DNA of 36,343 nt from an uncultured Clostridia bacterium (GTDB lineage: Bacteria > Bacillota > Clostridia > TANB77 > CAG-508): assembly GCA_947631145.1 (NCBI GenBank), contig CANRKF010000015.1, forward strand, positions 1 through 36,343, given 5' to 3'. Below, one piece after another: positions 8,505 to 15,943 of this stretch. Both the position numbers and the translations under genes were made by a program. The first letter of the stretch is position 1. Each line of letters begins with the position of its first letter. The notes beneath the pieces are model-generated. The model was not told the DNA's origin. It made no database searches and saw only the letters and a program-made list of their open reading frames with translations.

Positions 8505-8857
8505 TCTACAAAATCCTCCGTTTCTTTTATAATATTTTTACATCTTTTATCATTTAATGCTTCCAACAATTCTTGCTTTTGCGTTGGATATCTTGCTTCT
8601 ATATTTAATGGTGAAATAATATCTAAGAAGTCTTTTTGCTTTTCACTCATAATTTTATATAAATTACTTTCTTCTGCTAGTTTAATCAATTTATGCGTAT
8701 ATGGTGGTTGCTTTGAATTTACTTTTACATAATAAGCTTTAAATATTTTTTCAATTACTTGATTACACATAAATCCAACATATAAATATCTCTTACTTTT
8801 TAGCATTGCTTTCGCAGTATCCATATCATAATCTGCTAATTGTATCCAATATTCCAC
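8477..8857 (-). CDS. HEPN-domain protein (putative toxin, second module)
   Basis: This is an all-helical HEPN protein of 126 residues from a GTG at 8857. It shows family motifs YWIQLADYDMDTAKAML, YVGFMCNQVIEKIFKAYYV and PPYTHKLIKLAE. The canonical Rx(4-6)H RNase motif is not obvious, unlike the copy at 497-898, so enzymatic activity is less certain. The start is uncertain. The strong ribosome site AAGGAGGAG (8881-8889 region) is about 25 nt from the GTG but correctly spaced for an in-frame ATA upstream (IKISDFDKVEYW), which would be a rare start codon. A TTGTAT-18-TATAAT promoter precedes it. Confidence 0.8.
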   Translation of the reverse strand: MEYWIQLADYDMDTAKAMLKSKRYLYVGFMCNQVIEKIFKAYYVKVNSKQPPYTHKLIKLAEESNLYKIMSEKQKDFLDIISPLNIEARYPTQKQELLEALNDKRCKNIIKETEDFVEWIKKKLEN

Positions 8858-8906
8858 TTTATCAAAATCGCTTATTTTAATCTCCTCCTTACATTTAGTT
8901 TATACA

Positions 8907-8936
8907 ATTATACCATAAAATTCTTAACATATACAA
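8907..8936 (-). promoter_or_regulatory. Promoter of HEPN/MNT module 2
   Basis: On the minus strand TTGTAT (8931-8936), an 18-bp spacer and TATAAT (8907-8912) lie upstream of the GGAGGAG ribosome site. Confidence 0.6.
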
Positions 8937-8956
8937 TACGTTCCTTCACAAAATTC

Positions 8957-9096
8957 CGTATACAAAATCTCTAAAATAATATTCCATTATTTTTAATTTT
9001 TATTTTAATATAAATATTGCTAAAATGCAGTATTTTCAACACTTTTAGCGTTTTTGCCAGACCAAGAAGTTCTAGAGTTAAATTTAACAGTAAAGA
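8957..9096 (+). repeat. Crossover repeat, copy D (core 9058-9072), right arm of ~135-bp inverted repeat
   Basis: This is the inverse of copy C over about 137 bp. The core CAGACCAAGAAGTTC is followed by TAGAGTTAAATTTAACAG. Core C and core D are 1.7 kb apart in opposite orientation, bracketing the toxin-antitoxin joint. Confidence 0.85.
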
Positions 9097-11594
9097 AAGA
9101 AGAATATGATCCACAAGATGGCGTAGTTCAAGCAGTAGAAGTAGATGAAAAAACAAGTGAAATTACAATGAAAGTAATTCCAGAAAATGTAACTAGAAGT
9201 AAAAAAGCTGAATTTACATTAGTAGATATGCCAAAAGATACAACAGTTACAGGTGACCATATAACAGGTGGAGCAGTTTCAACAAATGGTGAATTAAAAA
9301 TAACAGTTACAAATACAACATTGCCAGGAAATTATAAATTTACTCTAACAAGTGATGGAAAAGAAAAAGAAGTAACATTACATGTATTAAATGCAACAAT
9401 GGCAGGAGAATTTAAGGTAGAACCACTATATCAAACATCAGATATAAATCAAATAGATGAAAAAGTAAAAAAAGATATAGAAAATGAAGAAATCTATACC
9501 GATATAAGTGAAGCATTATCTTCATTAGAGAGTGATGATGACAATCCAGCTGAATATAGTATGAATATTAATAAATTAACTAAAACAAAATTAGAAGGAG
9601 AAGACAAAGAATTAAAACATTTTGTAGCAAAGGTAAGACTAGGTGAAGACTATAAATTCTATGAAGGAGATGAATTAGTAGCAGTAAATGTAAAAACAGG
9701 AGAAAAATACATAACACAACATTCAACAACAGAGAAAAATTCATACTTTGTATATTTAGATGCAGAAGAATTAAGTGCAGATATAGTAATAGCAAATAAA
9801 AATTCAACAGAAGAGCAAATTAAAAGTGAATACTATGTAGATGATGTAGTAATAAAAGTAGATAAATCAGATGCCATATTAGAAACTGTAAATAAGGACG
9901 CGGGGAAACCAGAAATCTCTACAGTAACTACTCCTTCAGCAACATCAACAACACAAATACAAAACAATCAAAAACAAGCAAACTCAAATGATGTAAGAGC
10001 AAAAGTTTCATTAGACGAAAATAGATTTAATACAATAAATTTATATGTAAAATCAGATTTATTACAAAAGTATTCATTAGGAAAAGAATATGAACAATAT
10101 GGTAGTCATAACTGGGTAGGAATAGATTTTCAAATACTTACTGATAGTTATACAGTAGATGATGAAGACATAGAATTGACTGTTACAGCAGATAACGGAG
10201 CTGTAGCGGGCATTGCAGATCAAACTAAATTGACTTTAACAAAAAATAAAAAGAAGAAAATAGCAGCATGGTTGCCAGCAGACTTTGGAGCAAATGATAG
10301 CTATGTAAAAACGTTTACTGTACATGTAAAATTTGCTAGCGAAACTTATGAAGAAGAAGAAGAAACAGATGTAACAATAAATGTGTATAACGCAGGATAT
10401 GTATACTTAAAGAGTGTAGAAGCAGGAAATGAAGCAACAGCAGAAGTATTAGAAAGTGCAGTAACATGTCCTACACCAACAACGACAAAAAATGATAGCG
10501 TATATGCACAAGATATACGTATTAATGTAAAGAAAAATGGAATAGTACCAACAAAATATAATCCAAAAACAGGAAAATATGATACAACAGAACACTTATG
10601 GGTATATTTAAAACTTAGTTACAATGTGCCATATGATTGGGTAGTATATGATGGAAAATATGATGGAAATAAACAACAAGGAACACATTCTAGTAGCAAT
10701 AAACATAAAGAAATTAATACTTACGACGATGAAACAGAAGGCTTCCATGACGAATATTCAGAATATGTATGGTTTGATCTAGCTACTACAGGTTGGAGTA
10801 CATTGGACGAACAATTTGAAAAAGCAATTTATGTAACAGAAAGAGCAATATGTAATAAATACGGAAGGAGAGATAAGTCTAATGGTTATAGTGTTGACAT
10901 GACAACTGGCACAAGATTAATATTTAATGATTATAGTGATACAGCAACAATGTTTAACCATTTAACTCGTGCAGATTGGGCTGACAATAATATAAACTTT
11001 AGCAAGATCACAGGAGTAAAAATAGACGGAATAGAAACAGAGGAAGTACAATCAGAAGTAAGAAAAGCAATAAAAAGTATATATAAAGGATATGATGGAA
11101 CAGAGCAATTAGAAAGTTTAACTCCAGGAACATGGAAAGAACTATTAGAAAGTGCATTAAGTAGTTCATCATCAGACAAAAAATTAGGAGTTCTAAGTGG
11201 AAAGCCAGGTAATTTAACAATAAATGGAATAACAGGAAGATGGATGTTAGCATACTTATCAGTAAGAAATGCAGAAGCAATAACAACAGATGATAATGAA
11301 ACATTTATACTTGACTGGGCAGATAGTGCAGCAATAGGTGGAAATTTATATTGGCAAGGTGAAGAAGGAGATGCTAATTCGACAGCAATACCATATGGAA
11401 GATTTGCTTTAGTACCAGTATGGATTAACTTAGATAGTAAAGAACTATTAAAATCAAACTTAACAGTAAATAATGTAACAAATGAATACGGATTTGCTAC
11501 ATTAACATTAAAGTCAGATTATGATAAAGACGGAAAAGCAGAAGAAACAAAAGAAATAAATGTAGTAATCAAAGTTGAAAAAGAAAGCAATTAG
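9054..11594 (+). CDS. Silent shufflon-like cassette D: large secreted-type surface protein
   Basis: This is an 846-codon open frame from a TTG that is part of the crossover repeat (MPDQEVLELNLTVK), without a ribosome site. Upstream the frame runs through the hydrophobic stretch and stops. Residues 1-120 resemble B and C (KTSEIT, ELKITV, NYKFTLTSDGKEKEVTLHVL, NATM). The middle differs, with a Ser/Thr/Gln-rich linker near residue 290 (STVTTPSATSTTQIQNNQK). Toward the C-terminus it again matches B and C (RWMLAYLSVRNAEAITTDD, FALVPVWINLDSKELL). No anchor is visible. It is a paralog with a divergent centre, as expected for an antigenic repertoire. Confidence 0.75.
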   Translation: MPDQEVLELNLTVKKEEYDPQDGVVQAVEVDEKTSEITMKVIPENVTRSKKAEFTLVDMPKDTTVTGDHITGGAVSTNGELKITVTNTTLPGNYKFTLTSDGKEKEVTLHVLNATMAGEFKVEPLYQTSDINQIDEKVKKDIENEEIYTDISEALSSLESDDDNPAEYSMNINKLTKTKLEGEDKELKHFVAKVRLGEDYKFYEGDELVAVNVKTGEKYITQHSTTEKNSYFVYLDAEELSADIVIANKNSTEEQIKSEYYVDDVVIKVDKSDAILETVNKDAGKPEISTVTTPSATSTTQIQNNQKQANSNDVRAKVSLDENRFNTINLYVKSDLLQKYSLGKEYEQYGSHNWVGIDFQILTDSYTVDDEDIELTVTADNGAVAGIADQTKLTLTKNKKKKIAAWLPADFGANDSYVKTFTVHVKFASETYEEEEETDVTINVYNAGYVYLKSVEAGNEATAEVLESAVTCPTPTTTKNDSVYAQDIRINVKKNGIVPTKYNPKTGKYDTTEHLWVYLKLSYNVPYDWVVYDGKYDGNKQQGTHSSSNKHKEINTYDDETEGFHDEYSEYVWFDLATTGWSTLDEQFEKAIYVTERAICNKYGRRDKSNGYSVDMTTGTRLIFNDYSDTATMFNHLTRADWADNNINFSKITGVKIDGIETEEVQSEVRKAIKSIYKGYDGTEQLESLTPGTWKELLESALSSSSSDKKLGVLSGKPGNLTINGITGRWMLAYLSVRNAEAITTDDNETFILDWADSAAIGGNLYWQGEEGDANSTAIPYGRFALVPVWINLDSKELLKSNLTVNNVTNEYGFATLTLKSDYDKDGKAEETKEINVVIKVEKESN

Positions 11595-11660
11595 ATTAAG
11601 GCAAATTATAAATTATCACACCAAGTTTAAGCATACTAAGAAGCTTATAAAGTAGCATAT

Positions 11661-11692
11661 AAAATACCGTACAGACTTTTGTACGGTATTTT
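11661..11692. terminator. Bidirectional terminator between cassettes D and E
   Basis: AAAATACCGTACA / TGTACGGTATTTT stem, 13 bp, loop GACTTT, with T-runs on both strands. It is almost identical to the hairpin at 4372-4404, showing that each convergent segment shares a common core. Confidence 0.9.
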
Positions 11693-11776
11693 ATTGCATA
11701 ATATACAAGCTTGGTATTAGCATGATAATTTTTCAAAAAAACTTTCATATAGTATTTTTTTTAGAAAAATTTTTTA

Positions 11777-14200
11777 TCATTTTGCTTTTATTTCTTTATC
11801 AGCTATTTCTTTTAATTCTTCAAGTGATAATAGTTTTCCATTTGAGAATATTTCTTTATTGGTTACTTCTTTATTGCTTAATACTATTTTTCCTGTTAGT
11901 TCTTTTGAACCATCAGTTACTTCAGCATTTACTTCAAATACATATAGTTTATGGATTTTTAATGTTTTTCCGTTTAAATCTAGTACTGTATTTTCTGTTG
12001 TTATTTCATATCCTGGATCTGTTTCTAAATCTTCTAAAATTTCTACATCTGAGTCTAATACTATTCTTACTGTTGTTCTTTCATCTTTATTCATTTCTTT
12101 TGCTACAAATTCTCTCAATAATAGCATAAGTTGTTTACTTGCATCTTTTGCACTTATTCCATTTCCACCTACATGTATTTCTATTTCTGCTTTTGCTAAT
12201 TTTTCTTCTCCTTTTCCTTTTTCAACTACAATTAGTTGTTTTATTGCTTCTTCACTATTTTCCTCATCTGAAAGAGCTTTATCATTTAATTTTACTAAAT
12301 CTGCTTTAAATGGATAAACTGTTATTGAGTTTTTAAGTACGCTGTCTGTTAAACTTTCTTCTACAGTCTTTTTTTGGTCACCTACTAGTACAAGTGCTGT
12401 TTTACTTTCGCCTTCACCTAAGTTGATTAAAGTATCATTAGCTGTTGCTTTTGTAAAGTCTAAAGTCATTTCTCCAATTGTTTTGAATATACTTCTTGTA
12501 TCATTTTCAATGCTACTTTCATTTTCAACCACGTCTTTTTCAGCTGGAACAGCAGTATATTTTCCACCTGTAATTGTAGCAACTCCGGCATAGTCATTCT
12601 TGATTACATATTTACCACCATTGAATTCTCCACCTGTTATAGTTAATTTAGCTTCTTTATTTAATCCATCAATTGATGTATAATATCCATTTTCTATCAA
12701 TGCTGATGTTGCTGTTAGTTCACTTTCTTTTGCACTAAATTTTCCACCAGTTATTGTTAATTCGCCATGATTTACTACAACATAGTATCCTGCACCTTTA
12801 GTTGAAGAATTGTTACTTCTGTCAAAAGTTCCTCCAGAAATTGTTGCTGTTCCTTCATTTAACAATGCGGTTGTCTTTCCTTCTGTTGTACAATATATTT
12901 TTCCACCTTCAATTTCTACAGTACCACCTTTTTCATTTAACACTGCAGCGTTAGTATAATCTTTATTATTAGTTGTAGCAATATTTTTAATTGTACCTGA
13001 TTCTATTTTTAGTGTTGCATCCTTACTATTTGTTATTGTTGCAGTCGTTGAAGCTGCAAGATTTTCTATTTCTACAACTTTTGTTTCAGTTCCTTCTGTT
13101 ACTTTTTCACCTATAGTTAGTTTTCCATTATTTGTTATTCCTTTTTGTACAGATATTTTCTTATCAGCATTTCCAGAATTAATTAATGTTAAGTCACCAT
13201 TATTTTCAAAAGAGTATGAACTACTTAATGTAATATTGAAGTTATTTAGGTCTAATACTGCCTTATTATCATCTTCAACTTTGATACTAACATTACTTAT
13301 AGCAGATGTCAATTGTACTTTATCATACATTTTATTATTTAAAGAAGCATTTAAACCTGTCGTTGCGTTACTTACATAGGAACTTGAAACAGATTTAATA
13401 ATTTCTACACCTTCTTTTCCTCTTTTTACATCACCACTTAAAGCACCATTTGCACCAACAGTTACATCATCATTAAATGTTACTGTTATTCCTTCTGGAA
13501 TAGATAAGTCTTTATCTACACTAACTTTTGAATTAATTTCTACATTTCCGCAATAGTCTTTGTTTTCATCTTGTAACTCTTCTAGTTCATCTAATACTGC
13601 AGCGAATGTATCACTATCCATATTAGTTACTGAAGAAACTTTTATATCCCAAACAGGATATAAATCTACAACTACTTCTGCTACTTCGTCTTGTTCTTCT
13701 TCTTTTTCTTCTGGAACTGGTATTACATATGATGTTAATTTTCCTGTTTGTTTTTCATCATTTCCTGTATACCATCCAGTTTGATTATAAGTTATTCCAT
13801 TTTTTTCTGACGTATATGTTGAATGATCTTTAAATACACCAGTTGTTAAATCAATAGTGTCTCCAGCCAAATAAGTATCTTTTATCTCAACTACTTTTTC
13901 AACTTTTTCCCCGTCAACAGTCTCGGTTTCTCCGTCATAATGTAATTTTATTACAGCTTTTACGTTTAATACCCATACAGAATATAGGTTTGTATCTGCT
14001 GTTATAACTTCTTTACTAAAATCAACTAATTCATTTTTAGTTGTATCTTTTGTCCAACCTAATAATCTATATTTACCTGTTGAATCTTCTAATTTTGGTA
14101 GACTTTCTGCAGAGATCTTTCCATCTGCATTTGCTTTTACATCTTCATTTTTACTAAACTTTGTATCTATAAAATGAACTGTGCGAACTTCTTGGTCTGG
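11777..14200 (-). CDS. Silent cassette E: repeat-rich beta-solenoid surface protein of a different family
   Basis: An open frame of 807 codons starts at PDQEVRTVHFID. It has no usable start: the frame stops 24 nt upstream of the motif after FFQVLCLL, and the nearest ATGs (14234, 14210) are out of frame. The first ~200 residues hold two Listeria-Bacteroides (InlB B-type) repeats, recognisable from LLGWTKD...LYSVW and TGWYTGN...LYPVW, joined by an acidic EEKEEEQDE stretch. A long array of G-rich beta-solenoid turns follows (ATISGGTF, LTITGGKF, LTITGGEF, ATITGGKY), and then a Lys/Glu-rich C-terminal part. No anchor motif is seen. It shares only the crossover motif with A-D, so the system mixes unrelated surface modules behind one junction. 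An adhesin-like role is inferred. Confidence 0.72.
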   Translation of the reverse strand, partial: PDQEVRTVHFIDTKFSKNEDVKANADGKISAESLPKLEDSTGKYRLLGWTKDTTKNELVDFSKEVITADTNLYSVWVLNVKAVIKLHYDGETETVDGEKVEKVVEIKDTYLAGDTIDLTTGVFKDHSTYTSEKNGITYNQTGWYTGNDEKQTGKLTSYVIPVPEEKEEEQDEVAEVVVDLYPVWDIKVSSVTNMDSDTFAAVLDELEELQDENKDYCGNVEINSKVSVDKDLSIPEGITVTFNDDVTVGANGALSGDVKRGKEGVEIIKSVSSSYVSNATTGLNASLNNKMYDKVQLTSAISNVSIKVEDDNKAVLDLNNFNITLSSSYSFENNGDLTLINSGNADKKISVQKGITNNGKLTIGEKVTEGTETKVVEIENLAASTTATITNSKDATLKIESGTIKNIATTNNKDYTNAAVLNEKGGTVEIEGGKIYCTTEGKTTALLNEGTATISGGTFDRSNNSSTKGAGYYVVVNHGELTITGGKFSAKESELTATSALIENGYYTSIDGLNKEAKLTITGGEFNGGKYVIKNDYAGVATITGGKYTAVPAEKDVVENESSIENDTRSIFKTIGEMTLDFTKATANDTLINLGEGESKTALVLVGDQKKTVEESLTDSVLKNSITVYPFKADLVKLNDKALSDEENSEEAIKQLIVVEKGKGEEKLAKAEIEIHVGGNGISAKDASKQLMLLLREFVAKEMNKDERTTVRIVLDSDVEILEDLETDPGYEITTENTVLDLNGKTLKIHKLYVFEVNAEVTDGSKELTGKIVLSNKEVTNKEIFSNGKLLSLEELKEIADKEIKAK
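14185..14199 (-). repeat. Crossover core, copy E
   Basis: GAACTTCTTGGTCTG on the plus strand is a perfect copy of the 15-bp core. Homology to the other copies is limited to the core plus one G/C base, with only weak TTTTCAA-like similarity upstream, so E helps delimit the minimal site. Confidence 0.8.
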
Positions 14201-14300
14201 CAGTAAACATAAAACTTGAAAAAATTAAAACCATAAAACCCTATAAATAAATATAGAAACAGAAGATTTATAAAAGCAAAAAATCTAAAAAACGTATTTT

Positions 14301-14319
14301 TATCACTTATTTATCACTT
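14301..14319 (+). repeat. 19-bp direct repeat, left of recombinase (candidate arm-type sites)
   Basis: TATCACTTATTTATCACTT is two copies of the 9-mer TTATCACTT at 11-bp spacing (the first copy's leading T is base 14300). The same 19-mer recurs perfectly at 15515-15533. The two flank the recombinase gene exactly, this copy ending 1 bp before its stop codon. Confidence 0.8.
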
Positions 14320-14320
14320 T

Positions 14321-15460
14321 TTACTTCAACAAAAAATCTATTTTATGTATAATTTCTGTCTTAGTTTTAGGTAGGGCATCAAGGTAAATTTCAGTAATTT
14401 TTATGCTACTATGACCTAACAATTCCTTAACTGTAATTAAATCAGCACCATGAGTCAATAACATTGTAGCAAAAGTATGCCTTAAATCATGAAACTTTCT
14501 ATAAGTAATATTTTTATTTTTTAAAATTCTCCTCCAAACTCTTTGCAAATGCTTAGCATCAATGTATCTGCCATCTTTTCTACAGAAAACAAAATTAGAA
14601 ATGTGGGGGAGGCCTTTAAGCAATTTGTATATAGAATTTGACATAGGAATTATCCTAATTGAATTTTCTGTTTTAGGCTCTTGAAGTAAAGTTTGGTAAA
14701 ACCTTTCACCATTTTCTGAAATATCTACAGAAGTATTTAAGTTGTGCAAAACATGAATTTCTCTATTTTCAAAATCAATATCACTCCATTGCAAACCTAA
14801 TATTTCGCCTTGACGCATTCCGGTACCAAGAGCAAATAAAACTACTTTTTCATATCTATTATTTTTAAAAGCTTCTTTTAAAACTTTAATTTCATCTTCG
14901 TTAAAATACGAAAAATTAGCCTTTTTATTCTGCATAATAACTTGTGCATTTTCCTTTTTAGCTTTAGGCAAAGTTACATTAGCACAAGGATTTTTTATAA
15001 CATAACCTTCTCTATCTGCATAGCGAAAAAACTGCCTTAAAAGCTTGTGTATTTTTTTAATATTATTAATAGTAACTCCTTTTTTAATAAGCTCATTATA
15101 ATATTCTTGAATTTTTAAACTTTTAATTTCATTTATAGGAAGATCAGCAATCAAATTATTTTTCACATAGTTCCTATAAATACTTTCATAGGAATCAAGC
15201 GAGGATGGCTTCAGTTCAATTTTTTTTACAGAGAATAACCATTTAGGTAGCAAAATATTAATTGTCAAAATTTTGCCGTTATTTATTATTAAACCAGATT
15301 TTAAATTATTCATATATTTATCAGCTTTTTGTTTAGCTTCTTTAATTCCATAACCATAAAAAGATTTTCGAATAGGGGTTCCATCAGATTTTCTTCCAAT
15401 TGTTTTAGTAATTCTATAATATCTTTTCCCATTTACAGAAAAATTAGTTTTATTTGCCAT
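14321..15460 (-). CDS. Tyrosine recombinase (candidate shufflon recombinase)
   Basis: This is a 379-residue integrase-type tyrosine recombinase. Residues 1-57 look like the arm-DNA-binding domain of Tn916/lambda-like integrases (KRYYRITKTIGRKSDG). Residues ~70-165 are the core-binding (SAM-like) domain, and the catalytic domain follows. The full catalytic set is present: R216 (GTGMRQGE), K263, H324 and R327 (HDLRHTFAT), H350 (LLGHSS) and nucleophile Y359 (TEIYLDAL). The start at 15460 is fixed by AAGGAGG just upstream. It lies 120 bp from crossover copy E, reads toward the cassettes, and is bracketed by 19-bp repeats. I infer it rearranges the five crossover sites. A conventional integrative-element integrase is the alternative. 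Confidence 0.9.
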   Translation of the reverse strand: MANKTNFSVNGKRYYRITKTIGRKSDGTPIRKSFYGYGIKEAKQKADKYMNNLKSGLIINNGKILTINILLPKWLFSVKKIELKPSSLDSYESIYRNYVKNNLIADLPINEIKSLKIQEYYNELIKKGVTINNIKKIHKLLRQFFRYADREGYVIKNPCANVTLPKAKKENAQVIMQNKKANFSYFNEDEIKVLKEAFKNNRYEKVVLFALGTGMRQGEILGLQWSDIDFENREIHVLHNLNTSVDISENGERFYQTLLQEPKTENSIRIIPMSNSIYKLLKGLPHISNFVFCRKDGRYIDAKHLQRVWRRILKNKNITYRKFHDLRHTFATMLLTHGADLITVKELLGHSSIKITEIYLDALPKTKTEIIHKIDFLLK

Positions 15461-15514
15461 AAAAAAATACCTCCTTAATAGTACATAAAAATGGAAACAA
15501 TTTACAGTGAAAAT

Positions 15515-15533
15515 TATCACTTATTTATCACTT
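15515..15533 (+). repeat. 19-bp direct repeat, right of recombinase (candidate arm-type sites / operator)
   Basis: This is a perfect copy of 14301-14319. It lies about 55 bp upstream of the recombinase start codon and just downstream of a possible minus-strand -10 (TAAAAT, 15539-15544), so recombinase binding here could repress its own transcription. Confidence 0.75.
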
Positions 15534-15943
15534 CAGATTATTTTATCATAAAATTACTCTAAACGTAATCGATTACCTAGTTTAAATTTAGAATTCAATT
15601 TTTTTAAAAATCAAAATCTAATCAAAAATAACTTAATTCAAACTTAAATGTAAGCACATTTTTTTATTAAGCTAAAGTTTTTAACTAAAAATTAAATTTA
15701 TGCCGATTCATTACTGAGAATAATGACTTTTTAAGTAAATGTTAATAATTAAAGAGTCCCTATCCTTAACTCTAAAATTAACGTAAAAGTAAATTCAGTT
15801 AAAACGAAATGAATACATATTGCACGTCAATTAAAATATTAAATGCAACTTATATAATTAAAATCATAAGGTTTTTTAATAAAAACAAATTCAACTGTTT
15901 ACTTATAAAAAAAAGTATGATAAATTATTAATGGGTGATACAA
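15534..15943. other. 410-bp intergenic region between recombinase and capA-like gene
   Basis: This is AT-rich spacer at the island boundary. The only clear structure is a perfect 12-bp palindrome, GTAATCGATTAC (15565-15576), upstream of the recombinase promoter, a candidate operator. A TATGAT (15916-15921) could be the -10 of the downstream gene, but its -35 is not convincing. No tRNA or gene remnant is seen. Confidence 0.4.

Noticed and set aside
9580..9807. Membrane protein on the strand opposite cassette D
   Set aside because: The hydrophobicity is produced by reading the complement of acidic/Lys codons; there is no start context.
1383..14200. LPXTG or S-layer anchored proteins
   Set aside because: No LPXTG, SLH, choline-binding or C-terminal membrane segment is visible in any cassette. 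Anchoring, if any, must come from the constant N-terminal part.
14150..14240. Cassette E expressed by read-through from the recombinase promoter
   Set aside because: No terminator separates them, but the frame is closed 24 nt upstream and the nearby ATGs at 14234 and 14210 are out of frame, stopping after ~26 codons.
14185..15540. Prophage or conjugative element remnant
   Set aside because: Only a recombinase is present; no phage structural, replication or transfer genes occur in 36 kb, and no tRNA-based attachment site lies at the boundary.
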